64,000 nucleotides of DNA, from NCBI GenBank assembly GCA_945952585.1, contig CAMFII010000002.1, positions 124,001 to 188,000 on the forward strand, in the 5' to 3' direction. Below, piece after piece: positions 44,888 to 56,407 of the stretch; positions within the stretch are counted from its first letter, which is position 1; each line of letters begins with the position of its first letter. Source of the stretch: an uncultured Rhodobacter sp. GTDB taxonomy: Bacteria > Pseudomonadota > Alphaproteobacteria > Rhodobacterales > Rhodobacteraceae. The notes beneath the pieces were generated by a model. It did not search any database. It had not been told where the DNA came from and saw only the letters and a list, made by a program, of their open reading frames with translations. Both the position numbers and the translations under genes were made by a program.

Positions 44888-47404
44888 ATGAGCCTGGCGC
44901 TGTCGGCAAGGATCGCGCGGCGCGAACTGCGCGGCGGGCTTTCGGGGTTCCGCGTCTTTCTTGCCTGCTTGGCACTCGGTGTCGCGGCCATTGCAGCCGT
45001 CGGCTTGGTGCGGGCCGCGATCGAACGTGGTCTGCAGGATCAGGGTGCCGTGCTCCTCGGTGGCGATGCCGAGATGGAGTTCACTTATCGCTTTGCCTCT
45101 GACGCGGAGCGCGCCTTCATGGCGCGCAATGCCCGGAAGGTCTCCGAAGTCGTCGATTTCCGCTCGATGGCGGTGGTGGGCGAGGACCGGGCGCTGACGC
45201 AGGTCAAGGCCGTGGATGACCTTTATCCCCTCACCGGCAGCGTGGTGCTGGATCCGCCGGTGCCGCTGGCGCAGGCGCTGGCGTCCGGCGATGGCCATCC
45301 CGGCGGGGTGATGGACAAGGTGCTGGCTGACCGGCTTGGGCTCGTGCCCGGATCGACCTTCCGGCTGGGCACGCAGGAGTTCCGTCTGGGCGCGGTTCTT
45401 CTGCGCGAACCCGACACGGCGACGGCCGGTTTCGCGCTCGGGCCGCGGACGATCGTGCGAACCGTCGATCTCGGGCAGTCCGGGTTGATCGGACCGGGAT
45501 CGCTGTTCGAGACGAAATACCGCCTCCAACTCTTGCCCGACGCCGATATTGAAGCAGTCAGAAAAGAAGCCTTGGCGGCCTTTACCGAGACCGGCTTGCG
45601 TTGGTCCGACAGCCGCCGGGCAGCACCGGGGATCGAACGATTTGTCGACCGGATGGGCTCGTTCCTTGTCCTGGTCGGACTGGCCGGGATGGCCGTGGGG
45701 GGCGTTGGGGTTTCGGCGGCAGTGCGGGCCTACCTGTCCGGCAAGACCGAGACGATCGCGACGCTCAAGACGTTGGGGGCCGAGGGGGGAACGATCTTCC
45801 AGGTCTACCTGATCCAGATCGGGGTGCTGGCTGTGGCCGGGGTTCTGGCCGGACTCGCCCTTGGCGGCGCGGCCGTCCTGACCCTTGCCGATGTCATTTC
45901 CGCGCGTCTGCCTTTTCCCGCCGAATTCGCGCTTTACCCCCGACCATTGGCCGAGGCCGCCTTCTATGGCGGGATGACGGCGCTCCTGTTCACGCTCTGG
46001 CCGCTGGCAAGGACTTCGCAAATCCGCGCGGCCGCGCTTTACCGGGGTGAGGAAGGACGCCTGCGCCCGCGCTTTTGGCATGTGGGGATGCTGCTTGGGG
46101 TGCTGGCAACCCTTGTCGGCGGCGCCGTCTGGTTCTCGGGTGTCTGGAAACTCGCGCTCGGAACCCTTGGCGGGGTGCTCGCGGCGCTTCTCGTCCTCGC
46201 GCTGGCGGCCCTTGGCGTGCGCAGGCTGGCCCGGTGGCTGGCGCGGCGCGGCTTCGTCCGTGGTAGGCCCGGCCTGCGCATGGCGCTCGCGGCGATTGGC
46301 GGACCGCAGTCCGAGGCGAGTTCGGTGATTCTGTCGCTCGGCCTAGGGCTGACGGTGCTGGCGACGGTCGGGCAGATCGACGCGAACCTGCGCAGCGCGA
46401 TCCGCACCGACCTGCCGGAGCGGGCCCCGTCGTATTTCTTCCTCGATATCCAGCCCGACCAGCTTGACGGCTTCAATGCGCGGCTGGCGGGGGACCCGGC
46501 AGTCAGCCGCGTGGAAAGCGCGCCGATGCTGCGCGGCATCATCACCCTGATCAACGACCGGCCGGCCAAGGACGTCGCGGGCGAGCACTGGGTGCTGAAC
46601 GGCGACAGGGGCGTGACCTATTCCGAATCTCCCCCCGCCGGCACCAAGGTGACAGCCGGGGCCTGGTGGCCGCCCGATTACGCCGGCGAGCCGCAGATTT
46701 CCTTTGCCGCCAAGGAGGCGGAGGAGATGGGGCTCAAGCTTGGCGACCGGCTGACGATAAACATCCTCGGCCGCGACATCGTGGGCACGATCACCAGCTT
46801 CCGGCAGGTCGATTTCTCGACCGGCGGCATGGGCTTCGTCATGGCGATGAATCCGGCCGCGCTGAAGGGGGCGCCGCACACCTCCATCGCGACGGTCTAT
46901 GCCGCGCCCGAGGCGGAAGCGAAGATCCTCCGCGATCTGGCGACAGCTTATCCGAACATCACCGCGATCCGCGTGCGCGATGCGATCGACCGGGTGACCG
47001 AGGCGCTGAACGCCATTGCCGAGGCGACTGCCTGGGCGGCGGCGGCAACGCTGCTCACCGGCTTCATCGTGCTGATCGGCGCCGCGGCGGCGGGCGAGCG
47101 GGCGCGTGTCTACGAGGCGGCGGTGCTGAAGACGCTTGGCGCGACGCGGGGACGGATCCTTGGCAGCTTTGCCTTGCGGGCCGGGATCATGGGGGCAGCG
47201 GCGGGGGCCTTTGCCATCCTCGCCGGGGCGCTGGCCGGATGGGTCGTGATGGTGTGGGTGATGGAAAGCCACTACCGCTTCGAACCGCTCTCCGCCCTGG
47301 CCATCGTTGCGGGCGGGGTGATCGCGACCTTGCTCGCCGGGTTCTTCTTCGCGCTGCGCCCCTTGTCGGCGCGTCCGGCGCAGGTCCTGCGCTCGGCAGA
47401 GTGA
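44888..47404 (+). CDS. ybbP: FtsX-like ABC permease (YbbP)
   Basis: 838 residues. Layout is that of YbbP: an N-terminal helix (about 18-40), a large periplasmic domain (about 45-245), a first FtsX block of three helices (about 250-380), extra helices (about 395-440), a second periplasmic domain (about 490-700), and a second FtsX block (about 710-835, TAWAAAATLLTGFIVLIGAAAAG). The YbbA-YbbP-TesA trio is conserved across Proteobacteria; a role in lipid or hydrophobic-compound handling is suggested by the gene link and not proven. Confidence 0.92.
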   Translation: MSLALSARIARRELRGGLSGFRVFLACLALGVAAIAAVGLVRAAIERGLQDQGAVLLGGDAEMEFTYRFASDAERAFMARNARKVSEVVDFRSMAVVGEDRALTQVKAVDDLYPLTGSVVLDPPVPLAQALASGDGHPGGVMDKVLADRLGLVPGSTFRLGTQEFRLGAVLLREPDTATAGFALGPRTIVRTVDLGQSGLIGPGSLFETKYRLQLLPDADIEAVRKEALAAFTETGLRWSDSRRAAPGIERFVDRMGSFLVLVGLAGMAVGGVGVSAAVRAYLSGKTETIATLKTLGAEGGTIFQVYLIQIGVLAVAGVLAGLALGGAAVLTLADVISARLPFPAEFALYPRPLAEAAFYGGMTALLFTLWPLARTSQIRAAALYRGEEGRLRPRFWHVGMLLGVLATLVGGAVWFSGVWKLALGTLGGVLAALLVLALAALGVRRLARWLARRGFVRGRPGLRMALAAIGGPQSEASSVILSLGLGLTVLATVGQIDANLRSAIRTDLPERAPSYFFLDIQPDQLDGFNARLAGDPAVSRVESAPMLRGIITLINDRPAKDVAGEHWVLNGDRGVTYSESPPAGTKVTAGAWWPPDYAGEPQISFAAKEAEEMGLKLGDRLTINILGRDIVGTITSFRQVDFSTGGMGFVMAMNPAALKGAPHTSIATVYAAPEAEAKILRDLATAYPNITAIRVRDAIDRVTEALNAIAEATAWAAAATLLTGFIVLIGAAAAGERARVYEAAVLKTLGATRGRILGSFALRAGIMGAAAGAFAILAGALAGWVVMVWVMESHYRFEPLSALAIVAGGVIATLLAGFFFALRPLSARPAQVLRSAE

Positions 47405-47497
47405 ACGACCCGAATAGACGGGGCGGGCTGGCGGCGCGGGGACGCAGGGGCTAGGCTGTCCGCGCCGAAACAGTGACGGCGGTGTGGGAGCCCTATC

Positions 47498-48742
<1,245 letters not shown>

Positions 48743-48746
48743 GCTG

Positions 48747-50057
48747 ATGGCGGACCTGTTCGACAGCCCCTCGACCCCGACACCGGATGCGCCGCGCCCG
48801 CTGGCAGACCGGCTGCGGCCAAAGTCGCTGGCCGAGGTGATCGGCCAGGAGGCGGTGCTGGCGCCGGATGGTCCGCTCGGCGCGATGCTGAAGGCGCACA
48901 GCCTGTCCTCGCTGATCCTCTGGGGGCCGCCGGGCGTGGGCAAGACCACCATCGCGCGGCTTTTGGCGGCCGAGACCGACCTCGCCTTCGTCCAGATCAG
49001 CGCGATCTTCACCGGCGTGCCGGAACTCAGGAAGGTGTTCGAGCAGGCGAAGATCCGGCGGCAGAACGGGCAGGGGACGCTGCTTTTCGTCGACGAGATC
49101 CACCGTTTCAACAAGGCGCAGCAGGACGGGTTCCTGCCGCACATGGAAGACGGGACGATCCTGCTGGTGGGCGCAACGACCGAGAACCCGTCGTTTGAAC
49201 TGAACGCCGCCCTGCTCAGCCGCTCACAGGTGATCGTGCTGGAGCGGCTGTCCTTGGCCGATCTGGAACGGCTGGCGCAGCGGGCGGAACGGGAATTGGG
49301 GAAGGCCCTGCCGCTGTCCGGTGAGGCGCGAGAGTCCCTGCTTGAGATGGCCGATGGTGACGGGCGGGCGCTTCTGAACCTGATCGAGCAGGTCGCGGCC
49401 TGGTCGCTGACGAAGCCGCTCGGGCGCGAGGACCTGTCAAAGCGTCTGATGCGGCGGGCAGCGAAATACGACAAGTCGGGCGAGGAGCATTACAACCTGA
49501 TCTCTGCGCTGCACAAATCTGTGCGGGGGTCAGACCCGGATGCGGCGCTTTACTGGTTCTGCCGGATGCTGGAAGGGGGCGAGGATCCGCGCTTCCTCGC
49601 CCGGCGCATCACCCGGATGGCGATCGAGGATATCGGGCTGGCCGATCCGCAGGCGCAGCAGCTTTGCCTGCACGGTTGGGAGACCTACGAACGGCTCGGC
49701 TCGCCCGAGGGGGAACTGGCGCTGGCGCAGGCGGTGATCTACCTCGCGCTCGCGCCGAAGTCGAACGCGGGCTACATGGCGTATAACACGGCCCGCAAGG
49801 CCGCGCGCGAGACGGGGAGCGAGCCGCCACCCCTTCATATCCGCAACGCGCCGACGCGGATGATGAAGGACCTAGGCTATGGTGCGGGCTATGCCTATGA
49901 CCATGACGCCGAGGATGGCTTTTCTGGGCAGAACTACTTCCCCGAGGGGATGAAGCGGCCGGTCTGGTATCAGCCACCTGAACGCGGCTTCGAGCGCGAG
50001 CTGAAGAAACGGGTCGAGTATTTCGCCCGGCTGCGGGAAAAGCGGCAGGGCGGGTAG
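48747..50057 (+). CDS. rarA: Replication-associated recombination protein A (AAA+ ATPase)
   Basis: 436 residues (MgsA/RarA/WRNIP1 family). The N-terminal AAA+ module has Walker A GPPGVGKTT, Walker B LLFVDEIHRFNK and sensor 1 LVGATTENPSFE. The C-terminal tetramerisation domain (about 290-436) contains HYNLISALHKSVRGSDPDAALYW and the RarA-specific ending. It acts at stalled replication forks and binds single-strand DNA-binding protein. It lies 4 bp behind pepT. A nested inverted repeat follows its stop. Confidence 0.95.
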   Translation: MADLFDSPSTPTPDAPRPLADRLRPKSLAEVIGQEAVLAPDGPLGAMLKAHSLSSLILWGPPGVGKTTIARLLAAETDLAFVQISAIFTGVPELRKVFEQAKIRRQNGQGTLLFVDEIHRFNKAQQDGFLPHMEDGTILLVGATTENPSFELNAALLSRSQVIVLERLSLADLERLAQRAERELGKALPLSGEARESLLEMADGDGRALLNLIEQVAAWSLTKPLGREDLSKRLMRRAAKYDKSGEEHYNLISALHKSVRGSDPDAALYWFCRMLEGGEDPRFLARRITRMAIEDIGLADPQAQQLCLHGWETYERLGSPEGELALAQAVIYLALAPKSNAGYMAYNTARKAARETGSEPPPLHIRNAPTRMMKDLGYGAGYAYDHDAEDGFSGQNYFPEGMKRPVWYQPPERGFERELKKRVEYFARLREKRQGG

Positions 50058-50060
50058 GGG

Positions 50061-50113
50061 ACGATTTTTCTGCGAAAAATCAGGCGCGCAGTGATTTTTC
50101 GTAGAAAAATCGT
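50061..50113. repeat. Nested AT-rich inverted repeat between rarA and crcB
   Basis: Two 22-nt arms (50061-50082 and 50092-50113) are inverted copies matching at 21 of 22 positions, with a GGCGCGCAG loop. Each arm is itself a palindrome: GATTTTTC-TGC-GAAAAATC and GATTTTTC-GTA-GAAAAATC. It could form one long hairpin or two side-by-side hairpins. It shares the TTTCTRCGAAA core with 44837-44871. Confidence 0.85.
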
Positions 50114-50161
50114 GTCTGGGGCGTGGTTGACATCGGCGGCAGCGGGGACGAGAGAGACGGA

Positions 50162-50539
50162 ATGTTCGGAACACTCCTTCAAGTCGCGCTCGGGGGCGCC
50201 ATAGGCTCCACGGCCCGCTATCTGACCAATGTCTCGGTCATGCGGACCATCGGTGCCGGCTTCCCCTGGCAGACGGTGATCGTCAACGTGCTCGGCTCCT
50301 TCGCGATGGGTGTGCTGGTCGTCTGGCTGGCGCACAAGGGCCTGACAAGGCATGCGCCCTTCCTGATGACGGGGATCCTTGGCGGGTTCACCACCTTCTC
50401 GGCCTTCTCGCTTGACGCCGCGACCCTCTGGGAACGGGGCGCGACGGGGCAGGCGGCGGCCTATGTCATCGGCACGGTCGTTGTCGCGCTGGTGGCGATG
50501 TTCCTTGGCATGGCGATCAGCCGGGGGTTGGTGTCATGA
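50162..50539 (+). CDS. crcB: Fluoride ion channel CrcB (Fluc)
   Basis: 125 residues with four membrane helices. Carries the Fluc motifs GGAIGSTARY, WQTVIVNVLGSFAMG (conserved Asn and Gly lining the pore) and GGFTTFSAFS (phenylalanine box). It works as a dual-topology dimer that exports fluoride. No fluoride riboswitch was recognised in the 104-bp leader, which holds the nested palindrome instead. It ends in an ATGA overlap with the pseudouridine synthase gene. Confidence 0.93.
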   Translation: MFGTLLQVALGGAIGSTARYLTNVSVMRTIGAGFPWQTVIVNVLGSFAMGVLVVWLAHKGLTRHAPFLMTGILGGFTTFSAFSLDAATLWERGATGQAAAYVIGTVVVALVAMFLGMAISRGLVS

Positions 50540-51582
50540 GCGGCGTCCAGATGCTGACCGTGACCGAGGAAGAGGGCGAACAGCGCCTCGACCGCTGGTT
50601 CAAGCGCCGCTTCCCGCAACTGACGCAAGGCGCGATCGAGAAGATGTGCCGCACCGGGCAGGTCCGTGTCGATGGCGGTCGCGCCAAGGCGGCCGACCGG
50701 ATCGTGCCGGGGATGCAGGTCCGGGTGCCGCCCCTGCCGGATGCCGAGGCGCCGCGTCCCGAAGGCGCGCCGCGCGTCACCAATGCCGATGCGAAGATGA
50801 TCCAGGACGCGGTCCTGTGGATGGACCAGCACATGATCGTCCTGAACAAGCCCGCGGGCCTGCCAAGCCAGGGCGGCTCGGGGCAGGGCGAGCGGCATGT
50901 CGATGGTTTGGCCGAGGCGCTGAAATTTGGCTACAAGGAAAAGCCGAAGCTCGTGCACCGGCTCGACAAGGACACCTCGGGCATCCTGCTGCTGGCGCGG
51001 ACCGACCGTGTGGCGCGCGGCCTGTCCGAGGCGCTGCGCCACCGCGAGGCGCGCAAGATCTACTGGGCTGTGGTCGCGGGGGTCCCGCATCCCAAGCAGG
51101 GCTCGATCAAGTTCGGCCTGATGAAAGCACCGGGTCGCGGCAAGGGCGGAGAAGGCGAAAAGATGATCTGCGTCCATCCCGCCAAGATGGCCGAGTACCC
51201 TGAAGCCAAGCGCGCCCAGACCGACTATTTCACCCTCTGGTTCCTTGGCAACCGCCTGTCCTGGATGGCACTGGAGCCGGTGACGGGACGTACCCACCAG
51301 CTGCGTGCCCACATGGCCGAGATCGGGCATCCGATCCTGGGTGACGGCAAGTATGGCGGCGGCGAGGCTGACAATGCCGGCGATGGCTGGGGGGCGGGCA
51401 TCGGCGGCGACCTGAGCCGCAAGCTGCACCTCCACGCCCGTAGCCTGACCGTCGAGCATCCGGTAACGAAAGAGGTCATGACCTTCACCGCGCCGCTGCC
51501 CGAGCACATGGCACGCACCTGGAAGACGCTCGACTGGAAGGAAGGCGACGTGCCCGCCGACCCGTTCGAGGTGTTCAAGTGA
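50536..51582 (+). CDS. 23S rRNA pseudouridine synthase, RluA/RluC family
   Basis: 348 residues. An N-terminal S4 RNA-binding domain (about 7-65, EQRLDRWFKRRFPQLTQGAIEKMCRTGQVRVDG) is followed by the RluA catalytic domain with the signature HRLDKDTSGILLLA (catalytic Asp), KIYWAVV, and GRTHQLRAHMAEIGHPILGD. An S4 domain with this motif order points to RluC/RluD-type enzymes acting on 23S rRNA; the exact position cannot be assigned. It is coupled by overlap to crcB before it and to the ATP12 gene after it (GTGA). Confidence 0.92.
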   Translation: MSGVQMLTVTEEEGEQRLDRWFKRRFPQLTQGAIEKMCRTGQVRVDGGRAKAADRIVPGMQVRVPPLPDAEAPRPEGAPRVTNADAKMIQDAVLWMDQHMIVLNKPAGLPSQGGSGQGERHVDGLAEALKFGYKEKPKLVHRLDKDTSGILLLARTDRVARGLSEALRHREARKIYWAVVAGVPHPKQGSIKFGLMKAPGRGKGGEGEKMICVHPAKMAEYPEAKRAQTDYFTLWFLGNRLSWMALEPVTGRTHQLRAHMAEIGHPILGDGKYGGGEADNAGDGWGAGIGGDLSRKLHLHARSLTVEHPVTKEVMTFTAPLPEHMARTWKTLDWKEGDVPADPFEVFK

Positions 51583-52286
51583 GCGAGTGGCGCCCCAAGC
51601 GGTTCTGGAAGACGGCGGAAGTGACGGAAGCCGAAGGTGGCTTCGGCGTCGTGCTGGATGGCCGTCCGGTGCGAACGCCCGGCAAGCAGCTGCTGGTGGT
51701 CCCGACCCGTGCGCTGGCCGAGGGGGTTGCCGCCGAATGGAACGCCCAGAACGACCTGCTCCAGCCCGAGACCATGCCTTTCACCCGGGCGGCGAATACC
51801 GCGATCGAACGGGTCAGCGCGCATCGCGACGCCGTGGTCGAGGAACTGGCCCGCTACGGGGCCTCGGATCTTCTGTGCTATCGCGCCGAAGAGCCGGCCG
51901 AACTGGTCGACCGGCAGGCCCGCGACTGGGACCCGATCCTGTCCTGGGCGGCAGCCGAGCTCGGGGCGCGGCTCCGGGTGACGGGCGGTGTCGTTCCGAT
52001 CGAGCAGGATCCGGAGGCGCTTGCCGCGCTCGTCGCGCGCCTGCAGGCACTGACGCCATTCCAGCTGACGGCGTTTCACGATCTTGTCGCGATTTCCGGG
52101 TCGCTTGTCTTGGCCTTCGCCGTGGCGACGGGGCGGCTCACGGCCGAGGAAGCCTGGCACCTGTCCCGCCTCGACGAGAGCTGGCAGGTCGAACGCTGGG
52201 GCGAGGATGAAGAGGCCGCCCAAGCCGAGGAAATCCGCCGGCAGGCGTTCCTTTCGGCGGCGCGATTCTTTCTTGCCTGCCCCTGA
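51579..52286 (+). CDS. ATP12 family F1-ATPase assembly chaperone
   Basis: 235 residues from a GTG at 51579 that overlaps the pseudouridine synthase stop. Recognisable blocks are RFWKTAEVTEAEGGFGVVLDGRPVRTPGKQ at the N-terminus and VEELARYGASDLLCYRAEEPAELVDRQARDWDPIL. Mitochondrial Atp12 escorts the F1 alpha subunit; alphaproteobacteria keep a homologue, which supports the taxonomic placement. No transmembrane segment. It ends 225 bp before bztA. Confidence 0.92.
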   Translation: MSEWRPKRFWKTAEVTEAEGGFGVVLDGRPVRTPGKQLLVVPTRALAEGVAAEWNAQNDLLQPETMPFTRAANTAIERVSAHRDAVVEELARYGASDLLCYRAEEPAELVDRQARDWDPILSWAAAELGARLRVTGGVVPIEQDPEALAALVARLQALTPFQLTAFHDLVAISGSLVLAFAVATGRLTAEEAWHLSRLDESWQVERWGEDEEAAQAEEIRRQAFLSAARFFLACP

Positions 52287-52511
52287 TCGGCCGTGCCGGC
52301 CAGGATAGGTTTGCTGAATTTCAGGGCGAATTAGGCAGAAAATTGCAAGGCTTGATGTTTTTTGCATCGGCTTGCCGCGAGCCTTGACGTTTCAAAGCGC
52401 TTCGGCCCAAACTCGCCGATACTGAGCGGAAACAACCGCGCGGATCACAAGGCCGTCGGGCCATCAAAGATAACATCGCCCTGCGGGGCGGACGATCAGG
52501 AAGAGGTCACC

Positions 52512-53528
<1,017 letters not shown>

Positions 53529-53542
53529 TCTGACATCCGGTC

Positions 53543-53575
53543 CGGGCGCGCCACAGGGCGCGCCCGTTTCCTTCT
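53543..53575 (+). terminator. Attenuating hairpin between bztA and bztB
   Basis: Perfect 10-bp stem CGGGCGCGCC / GGCGCGCCCG with ACAG loop, followed by TTTCCTTCTT. Lying inside the operon 14 bases after the bztA stop, it probably lets most transcripts end after the binding-protein gene or protects its mRNA 3' end. Confidence 0.85.
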
Positions 53576-53662
53576 TAGGGGTTACCCTGCAAAAGGCGAG
53601 GCAAAAGACCTCGTGGCGGCAAGCCGGAAAACCGGCCCGCGGCAGGATCAGGGGGTACTGAA

Positions 53663-54937
53663 ATGGCCTATGCCGGCGAAGCGCCGAAGGACTCCTTTCG
53701 GCTGAGCATGTTGATCTACGATACGCGGTATCGGTCGATCACGATCCAGATCATCGTGCTGATCCTGTTTGGGCTCTTCCTGTCCTGGATCTTCAACAAT
53801 ATCGTCCAGAACCTGGCCGCCAAGGATCGTGGCTTCAGCTACGATTTCCTCTGGAACCGCGCGGGATATGACATCAGCCAGCGGCTGATCGCCTATACCA
53901 ACGATGACACCCACGCGCGGGCAATGCTCGTCGGGCTGCTGAACACGCTGCTGCTGGCTTTCTTCGGCTGCATCCTGGCTACCGTGATCGGTGTCGTCGC
54001 CGGCGTCCTGCGCCTGTCGAACAACTGGCTGATCGGGCGGCTGATGACCGTGTATGTCGAGGTCACGCGCAACGTCCCGGTCCTGCTCTGGATCCTGCTG
54101 GTCTATGTCGTCCTTTCAGAGGCGATGCCGGAACCCAAGGACTTCAAGCTGACGGACGCGATGATTGCCGCCGGCGAACAGCCCAAGGCCCACATGATCT
54201 TGGGTTCGATCGCGATCACCAACCGCGGTACCAACATTCCCGAACCGCTGTTCGACCGCAGTCTTGGCAATATCGACCTTGGAATCTTCCTGGTCAGCCT
54301 TGACCTTCTCGCGATCATCGCCGTCCTGGTCGGTAGCTTTTTCGCGTATCGCGCCCTGTCGCACCGCGCCCGCGCCCTGCAAGAAGCGACGGGCGTGCGC
54401 CCCGTCACCTGGTGGAAAAGCCTGCTGATCTGGCTCGCACCGGTCGTGATCCTGCTTTGGGCGCTCGGGTTCCACCTTGGCTACCCGCAGTTCAAGGGCT
54501 TCAACTTCACCGGTGGTATCACTGTCGCCCATGCCTTCACCGCGCTACTCGTGGCGCTCTCTCTCTATACGGGGGCGTTCATCGCCGAGATCGTCCGCGC
54601 CGGGATCATGGCCATTCCAAGGGGGCAGACCGAGGCCGCCTATGCGCTTGGCCTGCGTCCTGGTCGGACGATGAGCCTTGTCATCCTGCCGCAGGCCCTG
54701 CGGGTGATCATCCCTCCGCTCATCAGCCAGTACCTGAACCTGACCAAGAACACCTCGCTTGCCATCGCCGTCAGCTACATGGACCTGCGCGGCACTCTTG
54801 GCGGCATCACGCTGAACCAGACCGGCAAGGAACTGGAATGCATGCTCTTGATGATGGCGATCTATCTGACGATCAGCCTGATCATCTCGGGCGTGATGAA
54901 CATCTACAACAACGCCGTGAAACTGAAGGAGCGCTGA
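53663..54937 (+). CDS. bztB: Amino-acid ABC transporter permease (BztB/AapQ)
   Basis: 424 residues. Longer than ordinary polar-amino-acid permeases, as BztB/AapQ are. A first helix (about 28-50) is followed by the HisM-like N-terminal block GLLNTLLLAFFGCILATVIGVVAGVLRLSNNW, an inserted segment (about 145-240) and extra helices. The EAA loop is RGQTEAAYALGLRPGRTMSLVILPQALRVIIPPL (about 320-355). Forms the channel with BztC. The stop is one base before the bztC start. Confidence 0.94.
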   Translation: MAYAGEAPKDSFRLSMLIYDTRYRSITIQIIVLILFGLFLSWIFNNIVQNLAAKDRGFSYDFLWNRAGYDISQRLIAYTNDDTHARAMLVGLLNTLLLAFFGCILATVIGVVAGVLRLSNNWLIGRLMTVYVEVTRNVPVLLWILLVYVVLSEAMPEPKDFKLTDAMIAAGEQPKAHMILGSIAITNRGTNIPEPLFDRSLGNIDLGIFLVSLDLLAIIAVLVGSFFAYRALSHRARALQEATGVRPVTWWKSLLIWLAPVVILLWALGFHLGYPQFKGFNFTGGITVAHAFTALLVALSLYTGAFIAEIVRAGIMAIPRGQTEAAYALGLRPGRTMSLVILPQALRVIIPPLISQYLNLTKNTSLAIAVSYMDLRGTLGGITLNQTGKELECMLLMMAIYLTISLIISGVMNIYNNAVKLKER

Positions 54938-54938
54938 G

Positions 54939-56396
54939 ATGGCCAATCCCACCGGCGACTCCATCGCCTTCGCCCGAGATACCATGATCCCGCCGCGCGA
55001 ACCTCCGGCCCGCGAAAGCGGATATGTGAAGTGGATGCGCGAGAACCTGTTTTCGAACGCGTTGAACATCACGCTGACGGTGATCTCGATCCTGATCATC
55101 TTCGGGCTGCTGCGGGCGGTCGTGCCGTGGTTCTTGAACGGGGTTTGGAATGCCGGCTCGCTGTCGGAATGCCGGACGATCATCGCCGAGCGCGCCGGTC
55201 CCGATGCCTCGGGCGCCTGCTGGGCCATGGTGCGCGAGCGCTGGAACCAGTTCCTGTTCGGGTTCTTCCCGATGGACCAGTATTGGCGCCCGACGCTGGC
55301 CTTCGGCCTGCTTTTCGCCGCCATCGGTCCTGTCCTGTTCGCGGGGCAGAAGGAAAAGCTCAATCCGCTTTTCCTGGTCGTCACGCTGTTCCTGGCCGTG
55401 ACGCTTTGGCTCGCCTCCGCCCCGGCCCTTGCCTTTGCGCTGACGGCCGTTCTGCTTCTTGTGCTGTTTGCCCTTGCCAACACCGCGCCCGGCCGCCTGA
55501 TCTGGTTCACGGCGATCTATCCGGCAATCACCTTCTTCCTGCTCTGGGGCGGCTCGATCTGGGCGCCGGTGGTTGCGATGCTGGGCTTCGTCATCATCGC
55601 CGTCACCTATCGTCTGACCTTTGAACGGCTCGGCGTCGTGGTCGCTACCGCCCTTGGCGCGGTGCTCGCCGTGCTGTGGTGGCTGTTCCTGGACCATGGC
55701 GTTGCGCAGGCGATCGACAGCGTCATCCCGATCGGCCTGCCTGCGGTAGCATCCGACCAGTTCGGCGGCTTCCTGCTGGCCATGACGATCGGCGTGACCG
55801 CAATCGCCTTCTCCTTGCCGATGGGAATCCTGCTGGCGCTCGGCCGGCGGTCGGACATGTTCCTCATCAAGGTGCTCAGCGTCGGCTTCATCGAGTTCAT
55901 CCGTGGCGTGCCGCTCATCACGCTGCTGTTCACCGCCTCGCTGCTGCTGCAGTACTTCCTGCCGCCGAACACCAACTTCGACCTGATCCTGCGCGTCATC
56001 ATCCTCGTGACCTTCTTCTCGGCGGCCTACATCGCCGAGGTGATCCGCGGGGGCCTCGCTGCCCTGCCGCGCGGCCAGTACGAGGCGGCGGATGCGCTTG
56101 GCCTCGACTACTGGCGGGCGCAGCGGCTCGTCATCATGCCGCAGGCGCTGAAGATCGCCATTCCCGGCATCGTCTCGTCCTTCATCGGGCTGTTCAAGGA
56201 CACCACTCTGGTGGCCTTCGTCGGCCTTCTCGATCCGCTGAAGGGCGTGACCCAGATCGTCCGCGCCGACATCAACTGGAAGGGCATCTACTGGGAGCCC
56301 TACATCTTTGTCGGCGCCATTTTTTTCGTCATCTGCTTCGGCATGTCGCGCTACTCGATGTATCTCGAGCGCCGGCTGAAGCGCGACCATCGCTAG
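54939..56396 (+). CDS. bztC: Amino-acid ABC transporter permease (BztC/AapM)
   Basis: 485 residues. The N-terminal half holds extra membrane helices (about 30-245) beyond the usual five. The C-terminal half is the HisM-like core ([44 protein letters not shown]) with EAA loop [37 protein letters not shown]. With BztB it forms the inner-membrane channel. The bztD start lies 11 bp after its stop, with GGGAGAG between them. Confidence 0.94.
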   Translation: MANPTGDSIAFARDTMIPPREPPARESGYVKWMRENLFSNALNITLTVISILIIFGLLRAVVPWFLNGVWNAGSLSECRTIIAERAGPDASGACWAMVRERWNQFLFGFFPMDQYWRPTLAFGLLFAAIGPVLFAGQKEKLNPLFLVVTLFLAVTLWLASAPALAFALTAVLLLVLFALANTAPGRLIWFTAIYPAITFFLLWGGSIWAPVVAMLGFVIIAVTYRLTFERLGVVVATALGAVLAVLWWLFLDHGVAQAIDSVIPIGLPAVASDQFGGFLLAMTIGVTAIAFSLPMGILLALGRRSDMFLIKVLSVGFIEFIRGVPLITLLFTASLLLQYFLPPNTNFDLILRVIILVTFFSAAYIAEVIRGGLAALPRGQYEAADALGLDYWRAQRLVIMPQALKIAIPGIVSSFIGLFKDTTLVAFVGLLDPLKGVTQIVRADINWKGIYWEPYIFVGAIFFVICFGMSRYSMYLERRLKRDHR

Positions 56397-56407
56397 GGAG
56401 AGCGCTC

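Noticed and set aside
50058-50161. Fluoride riboswitch upstream of crcB
   Set aside because: The characteristic conserved loop sequence of the crcB motif was not seen; the leader is taken up by the nested palindrome.
52346-52370. Sigma-54 promoter before bztA (GG...GC around AAGGCTTGATGTTTTTTGCATC)
   Set aside because: The distance between GG and GC is 13 bp; sigma-54 needs 10.
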